This document shows, one piece after another, positions 5,557-11,987 of a stretch of 11,987 nucleotides of DNA (position 1 is its first letter; every line of letters begins with the position of its first letter). The notes beneath the pieces are model-generated. The model searched no databases and was not told where the DNA came from. It worked only from the letters and a program-made list of their open reading frames with translations. A program made the translations under genes and the position numbers. Location of the stretch: the NCBI GenBank assembly GCA_019312695.1, contig JAFDCT010000274.1:1-11987 (forward strand), read 5' to 3'. The stretch is from Deltaproteobacteria bacterium. GTDB taxonomy: Bacteria; Desulfobacterota; Desulfobulbia; Desulfobulbales; BM004.

Positions 5557-7158
5557 TCATATTTCTGCATAATTGGGAAGCACCAAAGCCATGGCATCAT
5601 CAATATGTTCCAGCTGCTGTACCGTCTTCAGCAGCTCCTTGCTGACGGTACTGTCTGTGTTCAGCAGGATAATATTACGTCCCTGCTCCTTTTCGCGGCC
5701 AACGGTCATTCTGGAGATATTAACTTCATGCTCACCCAACGTTGTGCCTAACGCCCCTATCACACCGGGAATATCCTTGTTATAGACAAAAAGCATGGGA
5801 CCGGAGGGCAGTGCTTCCAGCCGGAACGTATTCATTCTTACCAACCGTGGTTCATTTTTGCCGAAAACCGTTCCGGCCAGCATATTTTTCCCTTCAGTAG
5901 TCTTCACCCTGATAGAAAGCAGACTGGTAAAGTCATCGGAATGACCGGTTTTGGATTCCACTACCCGTATGCCTCTTTCCTTGGCAATCAGTGGAGCATT
6001 GACATAGTTCACTGCATCCTGCAGGATCGGTGTAAAAAGCCCCTTGAGAAAGGCCACTGTAATAGGACCTGTTGTCTGCTCTTCAAAATCCCCTATATAT
6101 TCAAGATTGACTTCTTCCACACCGCCTTTGGCAATCTGCATGTGGAAAGAACCCAGCATCTCTGCCAGGGTCAGATAGGGCCCGACCTTGGTCAGAACAT
6201 CACTGCTGACTGAAGGTACATTAATGGCATTGCTCACCACCCCGGTCCGCAGATATTCACCTACCTGTTTGGCTATGGCCACAGCTACATTTTCCTGGGC
6301 TTCACTGGTTGAAGCGCCAAGATGCGGGGTGCAGATAAAGTTATCCAGACCAAGCAGGGGGCAGTTTTCCTTGGTTGTCGGCTCCACAGCAAATACATCC
6401 AAAGCTGCGCCGGCAATTTCACCGGTGGTCAAAGCTTCATACAAGGCCTCTTCATCAACCACTCCCCCGCGGGCACAGTCAATGAACATGGCATCCTTTT
6501 TCATGCTTTTGAATTGCTCTGTTGAAATCAGATGCCTGGTGTCCTTGGTCATGGGTACATGTACTGATATAAAATCCGATTTTTTGCAGACTTCATCAAG
6601 ACTGGTCAGCTCAACACCAAGTTTTTTCACAAGATCTTCAGGCATGTGGGGATCATAGGCTATTACCTTCATTTCCAGGCCCTGGGCCCTGTCAGCCACA
6701 ATACTGCCGATTCTGCCGATGCCGACAATTCCCAGGGTTTTACCTGTTAATTCACGGCCCATAAACTTCTTCTTTTCCCATTTCCCTTCCTTCATGGAAG
6801 CGGTCGCCTGGGGGATATTCCTGGCCAGTGACACCATCATCGCTATGGCATGTTCTGCAGCGGTGGTGGCATTACCGTCCGGGGCATTCATTACCACAAC
6901 ACCATTCTTGCTGGCAGCTGGGATGTCAACATTATCGAGGCCGATGCCAGCCCGGCCGACTACTTTAAGATTTGTGGCAGCCTCGATTATTTCAGCTGTC
7001 ACCTTGGTCGCACTCCTTATAACCAACCCCTCATACTCCGGAATAATATTTTTCAATTCTTCAGGAGCCAAACCGGTTTTAATATCTACCTCAAGGCCTG
7101 TATCCATGAGGATTTGTGCGCCGACAGGTGCTAAATTGTCACTGATAAGAACTTTCAT
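5557..7158 (-). CDS. serA: D-3-phosphoglycerate dehydrogenase, long (type I) form with ACT domain
   Basis: It oxidises 3-phosphoglycerate to 3-phosphohydroxypyruvate with NAD, the first committed step of serine synthesis. The product has 533 aa, matching the long form. Order of domains: substrate-binding part (1-98, ending VVMNAPDGNATTAAEHA); NAD-binding Rossmann domain (about 99-285) with GIVGIGRIGS (143-152) and the catalytic Arg230 (CARGGVVDE), Glu259 (VFAVEP) and His279 (CTPHLGAST); the intervening ASB domain (about 317-450); and a C-terminal ACT domain (about 455-533, FVYNKDIPGVIGALGTTLGE), the usual serine-feedback module. ATG 7158 has AAAGGAG five bases upstream and gives the expected N-terminus MKVLISDNL; an in-frame ATG at 7194 would add 12 unconserved residues. 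It is the first gene of the leftward series, divergent from gltX, with a perfect dyad at 7223-7253 in its upstream region. Confidence 0.97.
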   Translation of the reverse strand: MKVLISDNLAPVGAQILMDTGLEVDIKTGLAPEELKNIIPEYEGLVIRSATKVTAEIIEAATNLKVVGRAGIGLDNVDIPAASKNGVVVMNAPDGNATTAAEHAIAMMVSLARNIPQATASMKEGKWEKKKFMGRELTGKTLGIVGIGRIGSIVADRAQGLEMKVIAYDPHMPEDLVKKLGVELTSLDEVCKKSDFISVHVPMTKDTRHLISTEQFKSMKKDAMFIDCARGGVVDEEALYEALTTGEIAGAALDVFAVEPTTKENCPLLGLDNFICTPHLGASTSEAQENVAVAIAKQVGEYLRTGVVSNAINVPSVSSDVLTKVGPYLTLAEMLGSFHMQIAKGGVEEVNLEYIGDFEEQTTGPITVAFLKGLFTPILQDAVNYVNAPLIAKERGIRVVESKTGHSDDFTSLLSIRVKTTEGKNMLAGTVFGKNEPRLVRMNTFRLEALPSGPMLFVYNKDIPGVIGALGTTLGEHEVNISRMTVGREKEQGRNIILLNTDSTVSKELLKTVQQLEHIDDAMALVLPNYAEI

Positions 7159-7222
7159 TATTTCTCCTTTCATTCCCGGCAGATATCTATTCATTTCAAC
7201 CGGGTACCATGACTTTTTTTAT

Positions 7223-7253
7223 TTGATCTTCAAGAACTGCGCCTGAAGATCAA
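7223..7253. promoter_or_regulatory. Perfect 10-11-10 inverted repeat upstream of serA
   Basis: TTGATCTTCA (7223-7232) and TGAAGATCAA (7244-7253) are exact reverse complements around an 11-base spacer. The half-site centres are 21 bp apart, two helical turns, which suits a dimeric DNA-binding protein. Neither flank has a T-run in the right place for a terminator. It lies about 65 bases before the serA start, so it could be an operator or a leader hairpin. The binding protein, if any, is unknown. Confidence 0.5.
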
Positions 7254-7429
7254 CTATTAATAATTTCTCTTATAGGTTTCAATGAATGTATTTCACATAA
7301 AGATGAAAAAAGTAAAAATCTTATTAAAACAAGTCAAGAAAAAGCTTTTAAAATGCAGCCTTTCTCTATTTTCTTCTTTCTTACAAGGAAAAATGCAAAA
7401 ACCATCGCTTTTTCTGCTTGTTATGCCTA

Positions 7430-7458
7430 TTGATTGTATTATTGAAAAGATTTATATA
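7430..7458 (+). promoter_or_regulatory. Candidate sigma70 promoter for gltX
   Basis: TTGATT (7430-7435) and TATATA (7453-7458) are separated by 17 bases, each matching consensus at 4 of 6 positions. Initiation would be near 7465, giving a leader of about 70 bases. The AT-rich setting makes chance matches likely. Confidence 0.35.
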
Positions 7459-7536
7459 GAGCAACCTTGAGAAAGGCACATATTCTAAACCCAAGGCTAT
7501 TTCAGCATAAAATATTATTATTAACAGGAGCAAATG

Positions 7537-9018
7537 ATGTCAGAAGTCAGACTACGTTTTCCCCCGAGCCCTACAGGCTACCTTCATATTGGTGGTGCCA
7601 GGACTGCCATTTATAACTGGCTTTATGCCAGAAAACACAATGGCAAACTTATCTTACGGATCGAAGACACAGATGTTGAACGTTCAACAAAGGAATCCAT
7701 TGCCGGCATCATTGACGGTCTCAACTGGCTGGGAATAACCTGGGATGAGGGACCTTATTATCAATCCGATCACGTGCGGGAGCACATTGACACCGCACAT
7801 GAATTAATAGCCACAGGCCATGCCTATAAATGTTTCTGCACCAAGGAAGACCTTGAGGCAAAACGCCAGGCAGCAATGACAGCAAAGATGACTTACCAGT
7901 ATGACCGCACCTGCCTTCAACTGGATCAGGAGGAAATTACCCGGAAAGAAGCGGATAATTCACCCTATGTCGTCCGCTTTAAGGTGCCGGAGGGTGGCGG
8001 ATCGGTTGTTTTTGAAGACAAGGTCTATGGCCGCATCGAAAAATCACATAAGGATATTGAAGATTTTGTCATAGTCCGTTCAAACGGTACGCCTTTATAC
8101 CTGCTGAGTAATGTGGTGGATGACATCCGGGATCGTATAACCCATGTAATACGAGGACAGGACGGCCTCGGCAATACACCGCGACAGATCCTTATTTATG
8201 AAGCTCTGGGTGCACCTGTGCCTGAATTTGCACACATGTCACTCACCCTTGACCCCAAAAAGGCAAAAATCTCCAAAAGATCCCATGGGGAAGTAGTAAC
8301 AGTCCAGTTTTACAAAGAAAACGGTTTCCTGCCCTGGGCCCTGGTTAATTTTCTGGTGCTGCTGGGCTGGTCACCGGCAACTGACCAGGAAATCTTTACC
8401 CGGGAGGAACTTATTCAGGCCTTTGCCCTGGAAGGTATGAATAAGGCAAACTCGATCTTCAACTATACCAAGGACGATCCCAAATTCATAACCGACCCCA
8501 AGGCGCTGTCTATCAATGCCCATTATCTCCGGACCATGCCGGTTGCAGATCTTCTGTCGCTGGTAAAAAAGGAACTGCTGGCTGAAAATCTCTGGGATAA
8601 TTCCTATGAGAGCGATAAAAAAAATTGGTTCTGCAATACCGTCGATCTTATCCGGAGCCGCTTTCATACCCTGAAGGATTTTGTCGGGCCAGGCCGTGCC
8701 TATTTCAGCGACGACTATGAGTTTGATCCTCAACCCGTGAAAAAGAATCTCACCAAGCATAAAAAAATCAGCGAATGGCTTGGTCTGCTTGCAGACCGTT
8801 TTGCCGGTCTGCCTGAATTCAGTAAGGAGGAGGCTGAAAGGGTCACCCGGGAACTCGCAGATGAGCTTGGCATAAAGGCCGGCATACTGATCAACGGAAC
8901 CCGGACCGTGGTCACTGGACAGGCGGCAGGGGCCGGACTCTTTGATGTACTGATGGCAATCGGCGGCGAAAGAGTAATTGCCAGGCTGAAAAAATATAGC
9001 CAGGAAGGCCTGAATTAA
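7537..9018 (+). CDS. gltX: Glutamyl-tRNA synthetase
   Basis: It charges tRNA-Glu with glutamate (class I synthetase, cytosol). The product has 493 aa from ATG 7537; the adjacent ATG 7534 is possible, but AGGAG at 7526-7530 lies six bases from 7537 and only three from 7534. The signatures are RFPPSPTGYLHIGGARTA with the HIGH-type HIGG at residues 17-20, RIEDTDVERS, the zinc-type Cys cluster (CFC, then YQYDRTC), and the KMSKS-type loop KISKR (244-248). The C-terminal anticodon-binding helical part follows (from about 330). Whether it is discriminating or also charges tRNA-Gln (indirect route with GatCAB) cannot be decided from this window; it does lie near a tRNA-Gln gene. It is divergent from serA and followed after 104 bases by a small membrane-peptide gene. 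Confidence 0.97.
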   Translation: MSEVRLRFPPSPTGYLHIGGARTAIYNWLYARKHNGKLILRIEDTDVERSTKESIAGIIDGLNWLGITWDEGPYYQSDHVREHIDTAHELIATGHAYKCFCTKEDLEAKRQAAMTAKMTYQYDRTCLQLDQEEITRKEADNSPYVVRFKVPEGGGSVVFEDKVYGRIEKSHKDIEDFVIVRSNGTPLYLLSNVVDDIRDRITHVIRGQDGLGNTPRQILIYEALGAPVPEFAHMSLTLDPKKAKISKRSHGEVVTVQFYKENGFLPWALVNFLVLLGWSPATDQEIFTREELIQAFALEGMNKANSIFNYTKDDPKFITDPKALSINAHYLRTMPVADLLSLVKKELLAENLWDNSYESDKKNWFCNTVDLIRSRFHTLKDFVGPGRAYFSDDYEFDPQPVKKNLTKHKKISEWLGLLADRFAGLPEFSKEEAERVTRELADELGIKAGILINGTRTVVTGQAAGAGLFDVLMAIGGERVIARLKKYSQEGLN

Positions 9019-9122
9019 AAAGGAGCGACCAAGATCATTTGTTTGGCAGAAGATTCCTACTGCTTTAAACAATTATGTGTTAAATTTATTCGATGAAATG
9101 CATATAATACTGAGGAATACCT

Positions 9123-9218
9123 ATGCACTGGTTTCTTATAGTAATAATCGCAATTATAGTAATCTACGCTTTGGCCGCCCTGAACATGCGGATGGCCTGC
9201 AAAAACTTATATGGCTGA
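9123..9218 (+). CDS. Putative small single-span membrane protein, 31 aa
   Basis: The peptide begins MHWFLIVIIAIIVIYALAAL: residues 3-20 form one continuous hydrophobic segment of Ile, Val, Leu, Ala and aromatics, long enough to cross the membrane. A short polar tail follows with Asn21, Arg23, Cys26 and Lys27, ending LYG. The positive charges after the span suggest the C-terminus stays in the cytoplasm. ATG 9123 has GAGGA six bases upstream, a good ribosome binding site. A perfect TATAAT at 9103-9108 lies just upstream, though its predicted start (near 9115) would fall within the ribosome binding site. It sits between gltX and a convergent gene, with a hairpin 12 bases past its stop. I recognise no family. 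The hydrophobic pattern plus ribosome binding site make it likely real, but this is not proof of translation. Confidence 0.6.
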   Translation: MHWFLIVIIAIIVIYALAALNMRMACKNLYG

Positions 9219-9224
9219 GGCACT

Positions 9225-9244
9225 AAAAAATCCCGGTCCGGGAT
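9225..9244 (-). terminator. Hairpin terminator between convergent genes
   Basis: The dyad ATCCCGG-T-CCGGGAT (9230-9244) folds as a 6-bp stem with a 3-base loop. On the minus strand it is followed by six Ts (complement of 9225-9230), fitting termination of the zinc-ribbon/DUF2007 gene. On the plus strand a looser T-run (9255-9261) follows, so it may also serve the small membrane-protein gene. Confidence 0.7.
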
Positions 9245-9292
9245 ATTTCACTCAATTTTTTCTTCCAGGAAGGATAAAAAGCCGGCTAAATT

Positions 9293-9601
9293 TTAAGGCT
9301 GACCGGTAATACCCAGTAGTATCTCGGCTTCTTCCTTAAAATCCTCGCGAACCATCAAGCGTGCCCCGAATGGCAGAGGCGCAAGACGGTGTGCCTGTTC
9401 ACCGTGAAAGTAGTAATCGATTCCGGCATCGTCCAGTCTGGACTTTATTAGGGCAATCTCTCCCTCGGTAAACACGGTAGCCAGCTTAATATATCCTGGT
9501 TTTACGGGTTCTTCGGGAAGAGATTCAACCAGGGTTTTATCACAATCCTCACACCTGAAAAAACCTTCCCTGAACTCGGCCCGGCAAGAAGGACAATACA
9601 T
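9293..9601 (-). CDS. Zinc-ribbon plus DUF2007 domain protein
   Basis: The protein has 102 aa. An N-terminal zinc ribbon is plain: MYCPSCRAEF then FRCEDCDKTL, with Cys3, Cys6, Cys17 and Cys20. The rest matches the DUF2007 family (annotated as a putative signal-transducing protein, function unproven): LATVFTEGEIALIKSRLDDA, GIDYYFHGE and a final GARLMVREDFKEEAEILL. The fold is ferredoxin-like with a possible ligand or protein-binding role. ATG 9613 would add MRFA, but ATG 9601 is chosen because GAGG (complement of 9608-9611) lies six bases upstream and the protein then starts directly at the zinc ribbon. It is transcribed alone, divergent from the hydrolase gene and convergent with the small membrane-protein gene, with its own terminator. 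Confidence 0.85.
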   Translation of the reverse strand: MYCPSCRAEFREGFFRCEDCDKTLVESLPEEPVKPGYIKLATVFTEGEIALIKSRLDDAGIDYYFHGEQAHRLAPLPFGARLMVREDFKEEAEILLGITGQP

Positions 9602-9607
9602 AGCAAA

Positions 9608-9611
9608 CCTC
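9608..9611 (-). promoter_or_regulatory. Ribosome binding site that fixes the DUF2007 gene start
   Basis: Minus-strand GAGG lies six bases before ATG 9601 and overlaps the alternative ATG 9613, which has no such site of its own. Confidence 0.65.
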
Positions 9612-9742
9612 ATCTGAATGAAAAATACGCATCTGACATCTTTTCTTTTCTGCGGGCAGGGTTATAATGATGTTAAATCTGCCATATTGTTATCATATAC
9701 GATTTATTAAATTTTGTATCCAAATAACTCAGGAGGGTTGTC

Positions 9743-10534
9743 ATGAAACGTATTCTTTTTGCTTTGCTGACGCTGCTGTTCTGGAACACACTCGCCATAG
9801 GTGCTATCATAGGAGAACCTGTCATGTATAAGGCCGGAAATTCAGCCATGCAGGGGTACCTGACCTATGATGACAGTATTGCCGACAAAAGACCCGGGAT
9901 TCTAGTGGTGCACGAATGGTGGGGCCATAACGAATATGCCCGGGTACGGGCCAGAATGCTGGCTGAACTTGGTTATACGGCATTGGCCGTTGATATGTAT
10001 GGTGAGGGGAAACAGGCCGCGCATCCTGATGATGCTGGCAAATTTGCTGCTGAAGTCAGGCAGAATTTGCCAGCTGCAACTCAGCGATTCAGCGCTGCAA
10101 TGAAGCTGCTGCAGCAACATCCGACAGTTGACCCGGATCATATTGCGGCAATCGGTTACTGCTTCGGCGGTGGGGTCGTACTTGAAATGGCCCGCCAGGG
10201 ACTTGACCTGGATGCTGTTGTCAGTTTTCACGGCTCGCTGGCAACCGACAAGCCAGCAACCCCTGGAATGGTTAAAGCCAGGATACTCGTCTGCGACGGT
10301 GCTGATGACAAAATGAGCACACCGGAACAGATACAGGCCTTTCTCAGAGAAATGAAAACTGCCGGAGCAGACTACAAATTTATATCCTACCCGGGCGCCA
10401 AGCATAGCTTTACCAACCCCGGCGCTGACATCTATGCCGAGAAATTCAACATACCGGTCGGATACAATGCCGAGGCGGACAAGCAGTCATGGCAGGATAT
10501 GCAGGATTTTCTCAAGGATACCTTTGCAAAATAA
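9743..10534 (+). CDS. Exported dienelactone hydrolase-family protein
   Basis: This 263-aa alpha/beta hydrolase carries a Sec-type signal: MKR, then a hydrophobic stretch (residues 4-20, ILFALLTLLFWNTLAIG) with probable cleavage near Ala21. The DLH core follows: ILVVHEWWGHNEYAR with Glu58, the nucleophile elbow IGYCFGGGVVLE with Cys140, the acid in DGADDK (Asp188 or Asp189) and PGAKHSF with His221. This Cys-Asp-His triad with Glu is characteristic of dienelactone hydrolases, which open unsaturated lactones, but the family is broad and the substrate here is unknown. The exported location argues against the classical chlorocatechol pathway, and no aromatic-degradation genes are nearby. ATG 9743 has an excellent Shine-Dalgarno (AGGAGG) six bases upstream. 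It appears to be a single-gene unit. Confidence 0.9.
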   Translation: MKRILFALLTLLFWNTLAIGAIIGEPVMYKAGNSAMQGYLTYDDSIADKRPGILVVHEWWGHNEYARVRARMLAELGYTALAVDMYGEGKQAAHPDDAGKFAAEVRQNLPAATQRFSAAMKLLQQHPTVDPDHIAAIGYCFGGGVVLEMARQGLDLDAVVSFHGSLATDKPATPGMVKARILVCDGADDKMSTPEQIQAFLREMKTAGADYKFISYPGAKHSFTNPGADIYAEKFNIPVGYNAEADKQSWQDMQDFLKDTFAK

Positions 10535-10843
10535 GCACTCAGGATATTGGTATTGTTTTTGAAAGCCGTTTGTTCTAATGTGCCAATCCTTTTTGGAATT
10601 GAAAATGTAAAATTGAGAAAATTTTTGAGTTTTTGCCATTTCTTTTTGGCTCGTTTTCTTTGGGCAAACTGTCAATCGTCGACAGTTTCCTATGCCGACA
10701 AAGAAAATAAACATCTAAAAAATGATGTATGCTTGATATTGTAAGGTGGCTATAATCCTGCTTATCTGCTGAAAACAGCTTAGCCTTCACTATAACTTAA
10801 AATTCTTATAAGATTAATTAATTCAACTAACATAAGAGTACCA
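10535..10843. other. Gap between the hydrolase gene and hisHF
   Basis: This 309-base AT-rich stretch shows no supported gene. Frames on both strands (for example plus 10547-10744 from TTG, minus 10575-10790 from GTG) lack ribosome binding sites and recognisable domains. There is a perfect 8-bp inverted repeat, AAACTGTC (10666-10673) with GACAGTTT (10681-10688) and a 7-base loop, without a T-run. A TATAAT at 10751-10756 could be a -10 for hisHF, but no suitable -35 lies 16-18 bases upstream of it. Confidence 0.55.
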
Positions 10844-11987
10844 ATGATCACTTTACTCGACTACGGCGCAGGAAATGTACGGAGCGTCCGTAATGCCATA
10901 AGAAAACTCGGGTACGAGGTCAAGGACGTTTCCTCTCCGGACGACATATTAAATGCCCAAAAACTGATCTTCCCTGGTGTGGGCAGCTTCGGCAGCGCCA
11001 TGCAGAAACTGCGGCAGGATGGCTATGTTGAACCGCTGCTGAAATACCTCTATGAAGACCGCCCCTTCCTGGGCATCTGCCTCGGATTGCAGACCCTGTT
11101 CGAAGGCAGTGAAGAGGCTCTCGGCGTAAAGGGATTAGGAATTATTAGGGGAATAATTAAACGGTTTGATGACATTTCACTTTCAGTACCCCAAATCGGC
11201 TGGAACGGTATCAACATCCAGAAACCTTCTTCCCTTTTCACAGGATACCAAAAAGAAAAACTCTATTTTGTCCATTCATACCGGGCTGTGCCGAACTGGG
11301 AAAATAACGACTGGATCCTGACCACCACAAACTATGGTGACGAGTTCATCAGCGGAGTACAGAAAGGGAGAGTGGCAGCCTTCCAGTTCCATCCGGAAAA
11401 AAGCGGTGAAGCAGGCCTGAACATCCTAAGAAATTTTCTGGCAGGCCCAGATCTCAATGAATCCATGGCCATGGAACTCCTGACAACCGGCGAACCCACG
11501 AAACTTGCAAAAAGGATCATATCCTGCCTGGATGTGCGCACCAATGACCAGGGCGACCTGGTGGTGACCAAGGGGGATCAGTACGACGTGCGCGAAAAAG
11601 GCCAGGTCAGGAACCTTGGCAAGCCCGTGGAACTTGCCAGACGTTACTTTGAGGAAGGCGCCGATGAAATCACCTTTCTGAACATTACAGGATTCCGCGA
11701 TTTTCCCATGAAGGACCAGCCCATGCGCGAGGTGCTCCAGAGAACCTCGAAGAATGTCTTTGTGCCTCTGACCATCGGCGGGGGCATCAGAGAGTACACG
11801 GATAGTGAGGGCAAGTATTGGTCCGCTCTTGACGTGGCCTCCGAGTATTTCCGCTCCGGTGCAGACAAAATATCAATAGGCAGCGATGCCGTATATATCG
11901 TTGAGGAATACCTGAAGACAGGCAAATTCACCGGTACGAGCTCAATAGAGCACATTTCACGGGTTTACGGCAACCAGGCCGTGGTCA
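10844..11987 (+). CDS. hisHF: Fused imidazole glycerol phosphate synthase HisH-HisF, eukaryotic HIS7 type (cut by window edge)
   Basis: One uninterrupted frame of 381 codons joins both subunits of IGP synthase, which converts PRFAR plus glutamine to imidazole glycerol phosphate and AICAR in histidine synthesis. Residues 1-200 are the class I glutaminase HisH: LLDYGAGNVRSV, FPGVGSFGSAM, the nucleophile Cys79 in FLGICLGLQTLF, PQIGWNGI, and His183/Glu185 in FQFHPEKSG. A short linker (about 201-222) leads into HisF: RIISCLDVRTND with catalytic Asp230, FLNITGFRDFP, PLTIGGGIRE and YFRSGADKISIGSDAVY. The segment RTNDQGDLVVTKGDQYDVRE (232-251) and NLGKPVEL follow the yeast/plant HIS7 pattern and not the usual bacterial LDVKDGRVVKG-type start. 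The second HisF catalytic Asp and the C-terminus lie beyond the edge. The start ATG 10844 has a weak AAGAG site. Base composition resembles the neighbours. Confidence 0.95.
   Translation, partial: MITLLDYGAGNVRSVRNAIRKLGYEVKDVSSPDDILNAQKLIFPGVGSFGSAMQKLRQDGYVEPLLKYLYEDRPFLGICLGLQTLFEGSEEALGVKGLGIIRGIIKRFDDISLSVPQIGWNGINIQKPSSLFTGYQKEKLYFVHSYRAVPNWENNDWILTTTNYGDEFISGVQKGRVAAFQFHPEKSGEAGLNILRNFLAGPDLNESMAMELLTTGEPTKLAKRIISCLDVRTNDQGDLVVTKGDQYDVREKGQVRNLGKPVELARRYFEEGADEITFLNITGFRDFPMKDQPMREVLQRTSKNVFVPLTIGGGIREYTDSEGKYWSALDVASEYFRSGADKISIGSDAVYIVEEYLKTGKFTGTSSIEHISRVYGNQAVV

Larger units (their letters stand above)
7159..7536. other. AT-rich divergent intergenic region between serA and gltX
   Basis: This is the control region for two divergent genes. 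It contains the inverted repeat at 7223-7253 near serA and a sigma70-like promoter candidate for gltX at 7430-7458. A 62-codon Lys-rich frame at 7282-7470 has no ribosome binding site and no recognisable family; I regard it as chance in AT-rich DNA. Confidence 0.6.

Noticed and set aside
7282..7470. 62-codon plus-strand frame, Lys- and Leu-rich, before gltX
   Set aside because: No Shine-Dalgarno, composition dictated by AT-rich DNA, and it overlaps the gltX promoter candidate.
8371..9072. 233-codon minus-strand frame opposite gltX
   Set aside because: It is antisense to the conserved gltX coding sequence and resembles no family; long antisense frames arise by chance from codon bias.
9902..10405. 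167-codon minus-strand frame opposite the hydrolase gene
   Set aside because: Antisense shadow of a gene with a clear catalytic triad and good ribosome binding site.
10666..10688. 8-bp inverted repeat after the hydrolase gene as a terminator
   Set aside because: No T-run follows on either strand; it is recorded only as part of the gap.
10747..10762. Sigma54-like element TGGC-N8-TGCT upstream of hisHF
   Set aside because: The GG and GC doublets have the right spacing, but most other consensus positions fail, the element contains a TATAAT, and histidine genes are not usual sigma54 targets.
10575..10790. 71-codon minus-strand frame from GTG in the gap before hisHF
   Set aside because: No ribosome binding site and no recognisable sequence; the gap is AT-rich.
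1..11987. Search for CRISPR arrays, insertion sequences, phage genes, toxin-antitoxin or defence modules
   Set aside because: No regularly spaced repeats, transposase, integrase or known defence domain was seen; the window is dominated by housekeeping genes.

Overview
This window reads as a piece of a mid-GC bacterial chromosome, most likely a deltaproteobacterium (Desulfobacterota, perhaps the Desulfobulbales). That guess rests on gene order (serA, a DUF1844 gene, ispE, tRNA-Gln, prs, rplY, pth, carD), on the long acidic-tailed CTC-type L25, and on overall protein similarity as I recall it. No ribosomal RNA or other decisive taxonomic marker is present. Almost everything is housekeeping. I see no insertion sequence, phage gene, CRISPR array or toxin module, and no convincing undescribed multi-gene system.

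Left part (1-7158), all leftward. From upstream to downstream: serA (serine synthesis), a small DUF1844 protein with a Cys-containing N-terminus, ispE (isoprenoid precursors), tRNA-Gln(TTG), prs (PRPP synthesis), rplY/ctc (ribosomal protein L25), pth (peptidyl-tRNA hydrolase), carD/cdnL (RNA polymerase-binding regulator) and the 5' part of an RluA/RluD-family pseudouridine synthase that runs off the left edge. Most members supply translation or its precursors. A strong intrinsic terminator lies between rplY and pth, and there are candidate promoters before tRNA-Gln and carD, so this is several transcription units, not one operon.

Middle (7159-9613). A 378-base AT-rich region separates the divergent serA and gltX. 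It holds a perfect 10-bp inverted repeat on the serA side and a sigma70-like promoter candidate on the gltX side. Behind gltX is an easily missed 31-codon gene with a good ribosome binding site that encodes a single-span membrane peptide. It converges on a leftward gene for a zinc-ribbon plus DUF2007 protein, and a short hairpin terminator lies between them.

Right part (9614-11987), rightward. A secreted or periplasmic dienelactone-hydrolase-family protein is followed by a 309-base gap with no supported gene. Then comes a histidine biosynthesis gene that is a single-chain fusion of HisH (glutaminase) and HisF (cyclase) with the features of the yeast/plant HIS7 type. It runs off the right edge. 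This fusion is the most unusual coding feature in the window.
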